A stretch of DNA of 64,000 nucleotides from Clostridia bacterium (GTDB lineage: Bacteria; Bacillota; Clostridia; Oscillospirales; Acutalibacteraceae). Shown here in pieces: positions 27,401-35,653 of this stretch. Below the pieces are notes generated by a model. That model had not been told where the DNA came from and did no database searches. It saw only the letters and a list, made by a program, of their open reading frames with translations. The stretch is from contig JAFRUO010000017.1 of the NCBI GenBank assembly GCA_017438845.1, positions 1 through 64,000 on the forward strand, read 5' to 3'. The number at the start of each line of letters is the position of its first letter. Within the stretch, counting starts at the first letter, position 1. The position numbers and the translations under genes are program-made.

Positions 27401-27537
27401 GGCTTTCGGAGTCGGTTTCGGGAGCTTCTCTTACAAATCTGCTTGAGGATGAAAAGGAAAGACTGAAAACGGAAAACGGTTCTGTCAGACTTGAATTTGA
27501 ACCGTTCGAAATCAAGACCATTAAGGTTTACAGGTAA
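24457..27537 (+). CDS. GH38 alpha-mannosidase
   Basis: The 1026-residue protein is a retaining alpha-mannosidase. After an N-terminal beta domain (~1-250) the catalytic barrel has the zinc-binding GHSHMDTAWLWPVKET (His261, His263, Asp265), the nucleophile Asp375 in WLPDTFGYNG, and RTHCWPNVYD. A helical bundle containing HRGTLTSLHEVKRKNRK and FHDILPGT follows, then long beta domains. Size and motifs are as in bacterial cytosolic GH38 enzymes, and there is no signal peptide. It removes terminal alpha-mannose, perhaps from N-glycan, yeast mannan or mixed exopolysaccharide fragments. An ACGGAGGG site precedes the ATG. It lies between a GH3 and an EEP phosphoesterase. Confidence 0.95.
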   Translation: MYNEKMKKRVFSKLENSLRIYEKLIFTEVGQLQDVTALYTQEHLRSVPESGTEPITKGTTWGDEWGSLWVKGSFEVTEELVGKPVYALSECGGVEQLFFVNGVPKGIFNSKNREFIGGVHCSQYIGRFKKGERFELAFECYAGHYDPDTDPYNNYFEPDGSQTFSHCYNGVKICVRDDELFTLIFDIKELLGVINAFDSNSFLAAKAQNTLLAVNAVLPLSPKDIDAQGFRDGVRQALAVSRDFFNGQNSRLFGKVGVIGHSHMDTAWLWPVKETVGKCARTYSNALHLMEQYPNYKFIQSSALHSEWMKEYYPDIFGEMQKRVAEGRYEPNGGVYVECDCNITSGELMARQFLKGQQFTRENFGYTADSFWLPDTFGYNGNIPQIMRQSEVKYFYTTKISWNDNNRFPFESFVWRGIDKSEVLTHFNRTHCWPNVYDAVNGIREIQNKDSCDMRLIAYGFGDGGGGPTPAMLEAADRIANMDGMPEVESMTVSDFMKELEAERDKLPVYDDELYLELHRGTLTSLHEVKRKNRKAEYALHDMEYFNVLSGKERNAQSDKWLKTLLKNQFHDILPGTCIAPVYELYHREMDELIEGYKKAAAEYAEGMTDSSRSVTLFNTLSFDRSDVADIEFEGYVKDYPSQRYTDIDGKERLAVGGLKVPAFSCVCVEPTDAPASTESPFSYDGKVLSTPFAVITFDENGYISSLVDRKSGRQLRKKNGAPLGVFLFGEDVPESYDNWDFDWDVYENLKPVFGFVGREPVSDGAVEIRLRSTFDIEGNIIIQDLICYADNPRIDFETRIDWQTPHRFLKAGFDLDINAKTARSEIQFGAIERPVTANNSLEVSKFEVCNRNYTDVSEPRFGAAVLNDCKYGISVRNCNLCLSLLKGGTHPDGSGDRGVHRMTYSLIIHNSGYCAEAVVHPAYELNVPLFAVKGKADTAQFASISAPNIIAEAVKPAEDDGNAFVIRLYECEGSKTVTELRLSESVSGASLTNLLEDEKERLKTENGSVRLEFEPFEIKTIKVYR

Positions 27538-27572
27538 AACCAATCGCAAAACGGCGAAAGGAATGAAGCACA

Positions 27573-28397
27573 ATGTTAAACAAATATAAGTCGGAGATTC
27601 CCGAGTTTGACATAAGCAGCAGCTTCGACGGCTCCTGTATAACTGTTGTCAGCTCCAATGTGCGTTGCTCGGGGAAACATGACAAAAACGAGAGAAACTG
27701 GTATTACCGCGGTCCGTTGCTTTTAAGGACGCTGACAAAAGCCAATGCCGATATAATCGGCTTTCAGGAGGTCAAGCCTGATGCTTTTGAGCTTTTGCAC
27801 AGGGCGTTGAAGGGTTACGGAAGCTTTATTGATTACCGTGAGGAATGCGATGATCCCGAGGGCTGTCCCATATTTTACAACCTTTCAAAATTTGCCGCTG
27901 AGAGGAACGGCACCTTCTGGCTTAGCGAAACTCCCGACAGAGTGTCAAAGGACTGGGGAGCGGCGTGCTACAGGATTTGCTCTTACGCGGTTCTTGTCCT
28001 GAAGGAAAGCGGTAAAAAGCTTGCCGTTTTCAACACACATCTTGATCATGTCAGTGAACAAGCAAGAATCAAGGGCATAAAGCTTATTCTTCAAAAGCTT
28101 AATGAATTCGGAGGTATGCCCTGCGTTATTATGGGCGATTTCAACGACCATGAAAACAGCCGTACTTACCTGTCGGCTACGGAGCTTTTCTGCGACGCCA
28201 AGTACAAAACGGCAGACACCGACAGCGGAGCGACCTATCACGAATGGGGGACGATGACGAATTGCGGTAATATCGACTATTTCTTTGTTTCAAAGCAAGG
28301 GATTGACGTCCTGCAATACCGTGTCATAAGAACGACCTATGACGGAGTATACCCAAGCGACCACTATCCGATAAAGCTTAAATTAAACCTTGTATAA
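27573..28397 (+). CDS. Endonuclease/exonuclease/phosphatase (EEP) family phosphoesterase
   Basis: The 274-residue protein has the EEP motifs in order: VVSSNVRCSG, ADIIGFQEVKPD (metal Glu), NTHLDHVSEQARI, VIMGDFNDHENS and PSDHYPIKL (catalytic His pair). This DNase I-like fold cuts phosphodiesters or removes phosphate; members acting beside glycosidases are usually annotated only as hydrolases. No signal peptide. It lies 35 bases after the mannosidase in the same operon, so a glycan-linked phosphate, for example mannose phosphate, is a possible substrate, though not shown by the sequence. Confidence 0.85.
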   Translation: MLNKYKSEIPEFDISSSFDGSCITVVSSNVRCSGKHDKNERNWYYRGPLLLRTLTKANADIIGFQEVKPDAFELLHRALKGYGSFIDYREECDDPEGCPIFYNLSKFAAERNGTFWLSETPDRVSKDWGAACYRICSYAVLVLKESGKKLAVFNTHLDHVSEQARIKGIKLILQKLNEFGGMPCVIMGDFNDHENSRTYLSATELFCDAKYKTADTDSGATYHEWGTMTNCGNIDYFFVSKQGIDVLQYRVIRTTYDGVYPSDHYPIKLKLNLV

Positions 28398-28412
28398 CAG
28401 CTCTGCCGAGAG

Positions 28413-28441
28413 TTGAAGTTGCTGATGTTTTATGCTAAAAT
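28413..28441 (+). promoter_or_regulatory. Promoter of the GH3-xylulokinase-isomerase operon
   Basis: TTGAAG (28413-28418), 17 bases, TAAAAT (28436-28441) preceded by TGC. It shares the ATGCTA(T/A)AAT block with the two other plus-strand promoters of the island. AAGGGGGA at 28453 is the ribosome site. Confidence 0.6.
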
Positions 28442-28468
28442 ACAGATATATCAAGGGGGATCAGATGT

Positions 28469-30523
28469 ATGAATTTTAATGATGCGGTAAAAAAATACCA
28501 ACAAAATCCCACAAATGAAAATCTTAATTCCGTCGCCCGCGAGCTTTGCGCTCAGCTGAAGACCGGCGAGAAGCTTCATATGCTTTCGGGCAAGCGCTTT
28601 TTTTTACGCAACGGCTTTGACCTTATTACCAAGGGGCAGAAATACAATTGCCGTCCGTGCATTGCAGGCGGAGTAAAAAGGCTCGGCATACCCGAGGTAG
28701 CCTTTTCCGACGGACCGAGAGGTGTTGTTATGGGAAACAGTACCTGCTTTCCCGTTTCAATGCTGAGGGGTGCGTCGTTTGACGATGAGCTTGAATATGA
28801 AATTGCTTCTGCAATCGCCGATGAAGTTGCAGCCCAGGGAGGAAACTATTTTGCAGGTATCTGTATTAACCTCCTTCGCAATCCCCGTTGGGGCAGAGCG
28901 CAGGAAACCTACGGCGAGGACCCGTTCCTGCTCGGAAGAATGGGCGCGGCTGTGACAAGGGCGGTGCAGGAAAAGGGCATTATCGCTTGCCCCAAGCACT
29001 ATGCGGTTAACAGCATAGAGAATATACGCTTTGACGTAAATGTGCTTTGTGATGACAAGACTCTTCATGAGGTTTACCTTCCGCATTTCAAGGCTTGCGT
29101 TGACGCAGGCGCAATGTCTGTTATGGGCGCCTACAATCTTTTCAGAGGCGAGCATTGCTGTGAGAGCAAGTACCTGCTTAAGGATGTGTTAAGGGACGAA
29201 TGGGGCTTTACGGGCTTCACAATTTCCGATTTCCTTATGGGCGTTCGTAATGCGCCGAGAGCGCTTAAAGCAGGGCTTGATATTGAAATGCCGCAGATAA
29301 TGCATTATGCGACCTTGCCGCTTGACCTGAAAACGGGCAAGGTGTCAATGAACGACATTGACGCTTCCGTACAGAGCATACTCAGGGGCTTAATAAAAAT
29401 CACTCCGAATTTAAAAAGCACGCCTAAGTCGGTCGTTGCCTGCAAAAAGCACACAGAGCTTGCAAAAAGGGCGGCGCTCGAGGGCACGGTGCTTCTTAAA
29501 AATGACGGCGTTCTTCCTCTTTGTGAGGGAAGTAAGGTCGGCATTATCGGCAGATACGCTGACAAAATCAACGTCGGCGACCATGGCTCAAGCTCGGTCT
29601 TTGCGCCGTATACCGTTACGCCGTATGAAGGTCTTTGCAATCTGTACGGCAGGGAAAATGTAGTCCTTGTTGAGGGTACGGCTTTTTCACCGAGCATTGC
29701 AAAGCTGAAGACCTGTGATGCGGTTATTGTTTGTGTCGGCAGCGACTATAAGCAGGAGGGAGAGAATCTCGCCAATTTTTCAAAGAGCGATAAGACCACA
29801 CAGAAGGCAATGGGCGGCGACAGATATTCGCTTCGTATTCCCGACGATGAGGTCAGCCTTATTCGCTCTGCCTGCAGAGTGTTTGACAGGGTAATTGTTA
29901 ACATTATCGGCGGCAGCGCTTATATAATTGAGGAATGGAAGGACGGCGCAAACGCAATACTTCATTCGTTTTACAGCGGTATGGAGGGCGGAAATGCGCT
30001 TGCAGAGCTGATTTCGGGCAGGGAAAACCCGTCGGGTCACCTTCCGTTTACAATGGCGGCAGAGGAAAATGATTATCCCGATTTTCTTTTCCCGAGCGCA
30101 AAAACAAGAGATATTACCTACGGTTATTATCACGGCTATACTCTGTTGGACAAAGAGCACAAAAATGCGGCTTACCCCTTCGGCTTCGGTCTGTCGTATA
30201 CAGAGTTTGAATACTCTGACATTTCTGCAACGGACTGCGGAGATACCGTTCTCATTAAGCTTAAAATAAAGAATATCGGAAAGCGTGACGGTAAGACCGT
30301 TGTTCAGGTATATGCAGGCGCAGAGGGCGACCACCCGATAAAGCTGCTCAAGGGCTTTAAAAAGCTGAATGTAAAGGCAGGCAAGGCGCTCAATGCGGAG
30401 GTAGTTATAGATAAGAATGACTTGAAATTTTATAATCCCGACAGTAAAGAATGGTATCTTGAGAACAGCTATACCTTCTTTGTCGGTCAGGACAGTGAAA
30501 ACACGGAAGAAGTGAGAGTATGA
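28469..30523 (+). CDS. GH3 beta-glycosidase
   Basis: The 684-residue cytoplasmic GH3 enzyme has the standard order: barrel with VAFSDGPRGV, CINLLRNPRWGRAQETYGED, ACPKHYAVNSIE and nucleophile Asp254 in FTISDFLMGV; then the alpha/beta sandwich (VGIIGRYADKINVGDHGSSS, SGRENPSGHLPF); then an Fn3-like end opening with YPFGFGLSYTEFEYSDI. It is closer to beta-glucosidases than the GH3 at 22358. The ATG at 28469 has AAGGGGGA eight bases upstream. Its stop overlaps the xylulokinase start (ATGA), so glycosidase and kinase are made together, suggesting it releases the sugar that the isomerase and kinase consume. Confidence 0.88.
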   Translation: MNFNDAVKKYQQNPTNENLNSVARELCAQLKTGEKLHMLSGKRFFLRNGFDLITKGQKYNCRPCIAGGVKRLGIPEVAFSDGPRGVVMGNSTCFPVSMLRGASFDDELEYEIASAIADEVAAQGGNYFAGICINLLRNPRWGRAQETYGEDPFLLGRMGAAVTRAVQEKGIIACPKHYAVNSIENIRFDVNVLCDDKTLHEVYLPHFKACVDAGAMSVMGAYNLFRGEHCCESKYLLKDVLRDEWGFTGFTISDFLMGVRNAPRALKAGLDIEMPQIMHYATLPLDLKTGKVSMNDIDASVQSILRGLIKITPNLKSTPKSVVACKKHTELAKRAALEGTVLLKNDGVLPLCEGSKVGIIGRYADKINVGDHGSSSVFAPYTVTPYEGLCNLYGRENVVLVEGTAFSPSIAKLKTCDAVIVCVGSDYKQEGENLANFSKSDKTTQKAMGGDRYSLRIPDDEVSLIRSACRVFDRVIVNIIGGSAYIIEEWKDGANAILHSFYSGMEGGNALAELISGRENPSGHLPFTMAAEENDYPDFLFPSAKTRDITYGYYHGYTLLDKEHKNAAYPFGFGLSYTEFEYSDISATDCGDTVLIKLKIKNIGKRDGKTVVQVYAGAEGDHPIKLLKGFKKLNVKAGKALNAEVVIDKNDLKFYNPDSKEWYLENSYTFFVGQDSENTEEVRV

Positions 30524-31911
30524 GTTATTATATCGGAATAGATCTCGGCACCTCCTCGGTAAAAATGCTTTTGACAGATGACGGCGGAAAGATTTTAAAA
30601 ACAGCTTCAAGGGAATATCCCCTGTACTTTCCGAAGCCGAATTGGTCAGAGCAAAACCCCGAGGATTGGTGGGAAGCGGTTTGCGATGGGATTAATGAGC
30701 TGACGGACGGCTTTGATAAATCCGAAATAGAGGGGATAGGCGTAGGCGGTCAGATGCACGGGCTTGTAATGCTTGACGAAAACGGCAACGTCCTCAGACC
30801 CGCAATTCTCTGGAACGATACAAGAACGGGCAGACAAACGGATTTTTTAAACAACACTGTCGGCAGGGAAAAGCTGCAGAAGTTTACCGGAAATATCGCT
30901 TTTGCCGGCTTTACTGCGCCGAAGATTCTTTGGGTTAAGGAAAACGAACCGGATATATTTAAAAGATGCAGAAAGATTTGTTTGCCTAAGGACTACATAA
31001 ACTATAAACTCACGGGCGTGTTTGCAACCGATGTCAGCGACGCGTCGGGTACTCTTTATTTTGATGTTGAAAACCGCAGATGGTCGGAGGAAATGCTGGA
31101 AATACTCGGGATAGATGAAAACTATCTACCGCTGGTTTTTGAAAGCTTTGAGGTAATCGGTAATACCGATAAGCTCGGGCTGAGCTGTCCCGTTGTTGCA
31201 GGAGCAGGCGATAATGCCGCCGCCGCTGTCGGAACAAATACCGTAGCCGAAGGGCAGTGTAATATTTCGCTCGGCACAAGCGGTACGGTGTTTATTCCCA
31301 TCGACAGCTTTGTAAAGCCGAAAAACCCTGCGCTTCACTCCTTCTGCCATGCAAACGGGAAATATCATCTTATGGGGTGTATTCTGTCTGCTGCAAGCTG
31401 TAACAAATGGCTGAATGAAGAGGTGTTTAAAAGCGAATACGATGTAGGTATAGGTGCCCCTGAAACCGATTTATACTTTTTACCTTATATGTCGGGGGAG
31501 CGTTGTCCGCATAATGACGGAGACGTAAAGGGAGCTTTTATAGGTATTACTCACTCAACCCGAAGAGAGGATATGCAGCGAGCCGTGTTTGAAGGAGTTT
31601 CCTTTGCAGTCAGGGACTGTGTTGAGCTTTGCTCCGACAAGGTTAAACACGCCACTGTGTGCGGAGGAGGCACAAGGAGCAGGGCGTGGATGCAGATTTT
31701 AGCAGACATACTCGGAATAGAGCTGTCCGTTATTAAAAACGAAGGACCTGCTTACGGCGGCGCCATGCTTGCGGCAGGTATGGGAAAAAAGCCGGAAATC
31801 GAATACACTGTTTTGCCGAATAGTGCTTTAGCCGAAATATACGGCAGGAAATATAAAAAATACATACAACTGTATCCCGCATTAAAGGATTTTTATAAGG
31901 AGGAATTATAA
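30520..31911 (+). CDS. xylB: Xylulokinase-like FGGY kinase
   Basis: The 463-residue kinase has the FGGY loop IGIDLGTSSVKMLLTD and the xylulokinase hallmarks IGVGGQMHGLVMLD and LWNDTRTGRQ. The VAGAGDNAAAAVG stretch and the C-terminal ATVCGGGTRSRAW ATP-site segment also fit. The expected reaction is D-xylulose plus ATP to D-xylulose 5-phosphate. It overlaps the GH3 stop by four bases and the isomerase start by one base. No canonical xylose isomerase (xylA) is nearby, so the L-fucose-isomerase-family gene downstream probably supplies the ketose; the exact sugar is therefore open. Confidence 0.88.
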   Translation: MSYYIGIDLGTSSVKMLLTDDGGKILKTASREYPLYFPKPNWSEQNPEDWWEAVCDGINELTDGFDKSEIEGIGVGGQMHGLVMLDENGNVLRPAILWNDTRTGRQTDFLNNTVGREKLQKFTGNIAFAGFTAPKILWVKENEPDIFKRCRKICLPKDYINYKLTGVFATDVSDASGTLYFDVENRRWSEEMLEILGIDENYLPLVFESFEVIGNTDKLGLSCPVVAGAGDNAAAAVGTNTVAEGQCNISLGTSGTVFIPIDSFVKPKNPALHSFCHANGKYHLMGCILSAASCNKWLNEEVFKSEYDVGIGAPETDLYFLPYMSGERCPHNDGDVKGAFIGITHSTRREDMQRAVFEGVSFAVRDCVELCSDKVKHATVCGGGTRSRAWMQILADILGIELSVIKNEGPAYGGAMLAAGMGKKPEIEYTVLPNSALAEIYGRKYKKYIQLYPALKDFYKEEL

Positions 31912-33389
31912 TGAACAACATACCGGAGATAAGGCTCGGCATTATCGCCGTAAGCCGTGACTGCTTTCCGATTGAGCTTTCAATCAAAAGGCGAGAGGCT
32001 GTCGTAAACGCATACGACGGCGAGGTTTACGAGTGCCCCGTCACCGTTGAAAACGAAAAGGATATGCTTGAGGCGGTCAAGGATGTAACCTCAAACGGAT
32101 GCAACGCTCTTGTGGTGTTCCTCGGCAACTTCGGTCCCGAGACTCCCGAAACGCTTATTGCAAAATATTTTGACGGGCCTGTAATGTTTGTCGCCGCCGC
32201 AGAGGGTGACGGCGATCTGATTAACGGCAGGGGAGACGCATACTGCGGTATGCTTAACTGCTCATACAACCTTGCAATGCGTCATCTTAAGGGCTATATA
32301 CCGTCTTATCCCGTGGGCACTGCCGACGATATTGCAAAAATGACAGCCGATTTTATCCCGATTGCAAGGGCTGTTATCGGCGTAAAGAATTTAAAGATAA
32401 TCACCTTCGGACCCCGTCCGCAGGATTTCTTCGCCTGCAACGCACCGATTAAGGGCTTATATGAAATCGGCGTTGAAATTGAGGAAAACTCTGAGCTTGA
32501 CCTGCTTGTAGCTTATAAAGCTCATGCAAATGACGAGCGTATCCCTGCGGTCTGCGAGGATATGGCAAATGAACTTGGGGTTAAAGGCAACAACTACCCC
32601 GATATGCTTCCGAGAATGGCGCAGTTTGAACTGACGCTCCTTGACTGGGCTGAAGAGCATAAGGGCGCAAGAAAATATGTCGCCTTTGCGGACAAATGCT
32701 GGCCTGCTTTTCCCGAGCAGTTCGGCTTTGAGCCTTGCTATGTTAACTCAAGATTGGCTTCAAGAGGAATTCCCGTTTCATGCGAGGTTGATATTTACGG
32801 AGCTCTTTCGGAATACATCGGCGCATGCGTTTCGGCGGATGCAGTCACCTTACTTGACATCAACAATTCCGTTCCCGCTTCACTTTATGAAAAGGAAATT
32901 AAGGGCAAAACCGGATATGCCTTAACCGATACGTTTATGGCGTTCCACTGCGGAAACACCCCCTCGTGTAAAATGTGCGCCGACAGGGCAGTGAAATATC
33001 AGCTTATACAGCACAGGCTGCTTGAGCCTGCAGGAAGTGAGCCTGATTTTACAAGGGGTACGCTTGAGGGCGACATTGCCGCAGGCGATATAACCTTTTT
33101 CAGACTGCAGTGTGACAGCGAGGGTGTACTTCGTTCATATATTGCCCAGGGCGAGGTGCTTGACGTACCGACAGGCTCTTTCGGAGGAATCGGTATTTTC
33201 GCCATCCCCGAAATGGGCAGGTTTTACCGTCATGTGCTGATTGAAAAGCACTTCCCGCATCACGGAGCAGTTGCCTTCGGACATTACGGTAAAGCGCTTT
33301 TCGAGGTGTTCCGTTTCCTCGGAATCGGCGATATAGCATATAATCAGCCCAAAACACTGCCTTATCCGACCGAGAACCCGTTTGAATAA
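31911..33389 (+). CDS. L-fucose/L-arabinose isomerase-fold aldose isomerase, substrate uncertain
   Basis: The 492-residue protein resembles the L-fucose isomerase family: an N-terminal Rossmann-like region (VVFLGNFGPETPETLIAKYF), a middle domain and a C-terminal catalytic domain with acidic and His candidates (FEPCYVNSRLASRGIPVSCE, DINNS, FHCGNTPSCK, HHGAVAFGHYG). The family interconverts aldoses and ketoses with a divalent metal. It is coupled to a xylulokinase-like gene and no fuculokinase or aldolase accompanies it. It may therefore work on xylose, arabinose or another aldose whose ketose the kinase accepts. RBS AAGGAGG lies inside the kinase end. A strong terminator follows. Confidence 0.75.
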   Translation: MNNIPEIRLGIIAVSRDCFPIELSIKRREAVVNAYDGEVYECPVTVENEKDMLEAVKDVTSNGCNALVVFLGNFGPETPETLIAKYFDGPVMFVAAAEGDGDLINGRGDAYCGMLNCSYNLAMRHLKGYIPSYPVGTADDIAKMTADFIPIARAVIGVKNLKIITFGPRPQDFFACNAPIKGLYEIGVEIEENSELDLLVAYKAHANDERIPAVCEDMANELGVKGNNYPDMLPRMAQFELTLLDWAEEHKGARKYVAFADKCWPAFPEQFGFEPCYVNSRLASRGIPVSCEVDIYGALSEYIGACVSADAVTLLDINNSVPASLYEKEIKGKTGYALTDTFMAFHCGNTPSCKMCADRAVKYQLIQHRLLEPAGSEPDFTRGTLEGDIAAGDITFFRLQCDSEGVLRSYIAQGEVLDVPTGSFGGIGIFAIPEMGRFYRHVLIEKHFPHHGAVAFGHYGKALFEVFRFLGIGDIAYNQPKTLPYPTENPFE

Positions 33390-33402
33390 GAAATAAACAG
33401 AT

Positions 33403-33434
33403 AAGCCCCGAAGCTTTTGCCTCGGGGCTTTTTT
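33403..33434. terminator. Bidirectional terminator between the glycan island and the pilus locus
   Basis: An AAGCCCCGA stem pairs with TCGGGGCTT and is followed by six T. It lies between the convergent isomerase and sortase genes and can stop both. Confidence 0.9.
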
Positions 33435-33464
33435 GCCGATAATTATAATGCTGCTGTAATAATA

Positions 33465-34076
33465 CTATTTTGAGCTGCTGTCAATATCGGAACGCACACA
33501 GCGAAGGGTAACTCTTTGCCTGCCGCTGTAATTGCAGGTGAACAGGGTCAAATCCCAGCCGTCGTTACCGACCATCTTTTCAACGTCATATCCATTGATT
33601 AAATCTGTTTCGGCTACAACATAGTTATAAGTCATTCCCATCATATCGGTAAAAACAATTTTTTCACCCGTCCGGATGTACTTGAGCTTACCGAAATGGC
33701 TCTGATAGTTATGGGCACAGATAATAAGCGAACTGCTGTTAACGCTTCCGCTGTATCTGCACGGGGAGTGCTTAAGCCTGCTCAGGCTCCATTCGGACTG
33801 CACGGGAAGATTGATGTTATATGAGGGAACGGAAATAACGCCTATGTATTCTACGCCGTCTATTGTGGCGGTTCTTTCGGATTTTTCGTTTGTGTCAAAG
33901 CTCGATTCATCCTGATTTTCCACCACTGCGCTAAGAAGCGCGTTGGCAGTTTCTCCTGCCTTTTTGTCGGAAATACGGTTATAACTAAACAAGCCCCCGG
34001 CCGTTGCAATCAGCAACAGACCGAGAGTCATAAGTACAATGCCCTGCTTAGTTTTCTTCCTTTTTTGAGTTGGCAT
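33465..34076 (-). CDS. Sortase (not class C), last gene of the pilus operon
   Basis: The 203-residue protein has one N-terminal membrane segment (IVLMTLGLLLIATAGGLF) and a sortase beta-barrel. The catalytic His is in LIICAHNYQSHFGKL, Cys in LFTCNYSGRQ and Arg in QRVTLRC. It lacks the C-terminal membrane helix and lid features of the class C pilin polymerase upstream. It may therefore attach finished pili or the LPQTG protein to the cell wall. Its start overlaps the LPQTG gene end by 29 bases, with AAAGGA about ten bases upstream. It ends just before the bidirectional terminator. Confidence 0.85.
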   Translation of the reverse strand: MPTQKRKKTKQGIVLMTLGLLLIATAGGLFSYNRISDKKAGETANALLSAVVENQDESSFDTNEKSERTATIDGVEYIGVISVPSYNINLPVQSEWSLSRLKHSPCRYSGSVNSSSLIICAHNYQSHFGKLKYIRTGEKIVFTDMMGMTYNYVVAETDLINGYDVEKMVGNDGWDLTLFTCNYSGRQRVTLRCVRSDIDSSSK

Positions 34077-34776
34077 ATAATACGAATCCTTTGGAGAATA
34101 CTAACACTCCGCAAAGACCGAGAATCGGAACGGGATACTGAAGCATACCCGTCTGAGGAAGCTTTTCCTTTCCGGTATTACTTGAAGAATCGGTATTTGT
34201 GCGGGTGTCTTTTTTTGTTGTGGTTTCCGTTTCGCTTGTCGGCTCGGTTGAAGGCTCCTCCGCAGGCTCGGTTGAAGGCTCCTCCGCAGGCTCGGTTGAA
34301 GGCTCCTCCTGAATATCAATTTTCGGCTGGGCAGTCAGCTCAAAGCACGCGCCGTCCTCCGTAACCATGGGAACAAAGGCTATAAACGGCGAAAAAACAC
34401 CGTCGGGGGAATAGACCAGATATGCGCCGAGCTCACGCTCTGCAAAAAATGCCTTGCCTTCGCTGTCGGAGCTGACGGTTTCACCGACAATTCCTTTTTC
34501 CTTAGCTACGGGGAGAAGCTGCTCTGCGGCCTCCGAGCTTTCAAGGTCAACATCCGTATCGCTGAAATCAGCGTTTAAAGAAAAGGTAATGTCAGTTTCA
34601 TTGTAAAGGCAGTCAGCAACCTTGATAACAGTAACGTTCTGACTGACAAGAGGCTGCTTGTCGGCTTTGTTTATCATAACGACGGTTATGCTTCCGCTTG
34701 TCGGAAATGCAAAAACCGACACTATGCTCAAAAGCATAACGAGAAAAACAGCTGTCAGTGCAATTGCCTTTTTCAA
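34048..34776 (-). CDS. LPQTG surface protein, probable minor/basal pilin
   Basis: The 242-residue protein has a signal peptide (ALTAVFLVMLLSIVSVFAFP) and a SpaA/CnaB-like beta domain (about 30-150; SITVVMINKADKQPL, then FFAERELGAYLVYSPDG). A Thr/Ser/Glu-rich stalk with EEPSTEPA repeats and a sorting signal follow: LPQTG near residue 206, hydrophobic span, then SKKEEN. This layout is that of a basal pilin linking the shaft to peptidoglycan. It lies between the two sortases and overlaps both genes. The short size and stalk suit a wall-spanning role; adhesion cannot be excluded. Confidence 0.82.
   Translation of the reverse strand: MKKAIALTAVFLVMLLSIVSVFAFPTSGSITVVMINKADKQPLVSQNVTVIKVADCLYNETDITFSLNADFSDTDVDLESSEAAEQLLPVAKEKGIVGETVSSDSEGKAFFAERELGAYLVYSPDGVFSPFIAFVPMVTEDGACFELTAQPKIDIQEEPSTEPAEEPSTEPAEEPSTEPTSETETTTKKDTRTNTDSSSNTGKEKLPQTGMLQYPVPILGLCGVLVFSKGFVLYANSKKEEN
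34241..34309 (-). repeat. 24-bp tandem repeats coding for EEPSTEPA
   Basis: Three near-perfect copies of a 24-bp unit encode the Pro/Glu/Ser/Thr stalk of the LPQTG protein. Copy number could vary between strains by slippage. Confidence 0.9.
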
Positions 34777-35618
34777 TCGTCATCTCTCCTTTTCTTTGTA
34801 TTTTTTGTTTTAATCAATACGAAAATGAACAGTGCGGTAAGAACGGGAGCGCCGATAATCAACACCAGCAGCTCAAGGCTGATGCTCTTATGCGTGTCCG
34901 TACCTGCTTTACTGCTTTCCTCAACAGCGACGCTGTAGGGTATTCTGGTACCTCTGATCAGCAGTCTGTGTGTGTTGACGCCGTAGGGCGTGCAGGTTAC
35001 AAGAGTAACGTGATCCTCGCCTTCGATTATCTGTAAATCCTGTGTTTCGACAGGAAGCACTGTTTTAATCTGATCTATCTGATATGCTAAAATATCGTCA
35101 AGAACATAGATATAGAAAATGTCGCCCGTTTTGAGCTTGTCAAGGTCGGTAAACAGCTTTGCGGACGGGAGGCCTCTGTGACCCGTCAGCACTGCATGGG
35201 TACCTTCTCCGCCGACCGGCAAAGAGGTGGTCGGAATATGTCCGATACCCGATTGAAGCACCGATTCCCTTGTACTGTGGTATATGGGCATACGAAGGTC
35301 AATGGAGTCTATTTTAATATAACCCATCATTCCGTTGCCCGAGGGATTGACCGCGGCATTATATTCCTCGTTACCTATAAGGTCCTCGGAATTTTGCGGG
35401 AACTCGTTTGTAGTCAGCTTTGAATTATAGCTTCGGGCATTGTCAAGTATGCTGCTGTAATCCTCCGTGGAAAGCTGTGAAATCTTATCCTCATAGGAAT
35501 CAATGGCAGCCGACTGATGCGCCTTGTTCACCAAATCGCTGACCGTCGGGTACATCATCAGTCCAAGCCCGGCAACAAAGACGATTATTAAGATAACAGT
35601 AGTTAAATGCTTTTTCAT
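34773..35618 (-). CDS. Class C sortase (pilin polymerase)
   Basis: The 281-residue enzyme has an N-terminal membrane helix (VILIIVFVAGLGLMMYPTV) and the class C core. The domain starts at GYIKIDSIDLRMPIYHST, with HAVLTGHRGLPSAKLFTDLD (catalytic His), VTLVTCTPYGVNTHRLLIRG (Cys and Arg) and a second C-terminal membrane helix with a basic tail (LIKTKNTKKRRDDD). Class C sortases join pilins through LPXTG-Lys isopeptide bonds. The ATG at 35618 was chosen for its GGTGAG site; ten residues of the longer frame precede it without one. It follows the major pilin and a stable hairpin at 35654-35680. Confidence 0.92.
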   Translation of the reverse strand: MKKHLTTVILIIVFVAGLGLMMYPTVSDLVNKAHQSAAIDSYEDKISQLSTEDYSSILDNARSYNSKLTTNEFPQNSEDLIGNEEYNAAVNPSGNGMMGYIKIDSIDLRMPIYHSTRESVLQSGIGHIPTTSLPVGGEGTHAVLTGHRGLPSAKLFTDLDKLKTGDIFYIYVLDDILAYQIDQIKTVLPVETQDLQIIEGEDHVTLVTCTPYGVNTHRLLIRGTRIPYSVAVEESSKAGTDTHKSISLELLVLIIGAPVLTALFIFVLIKTKNTKKRRDDD

Positions 35619-35653
35619 AATCTCACCGTGCTTAAATTGATGATACATCCGAC

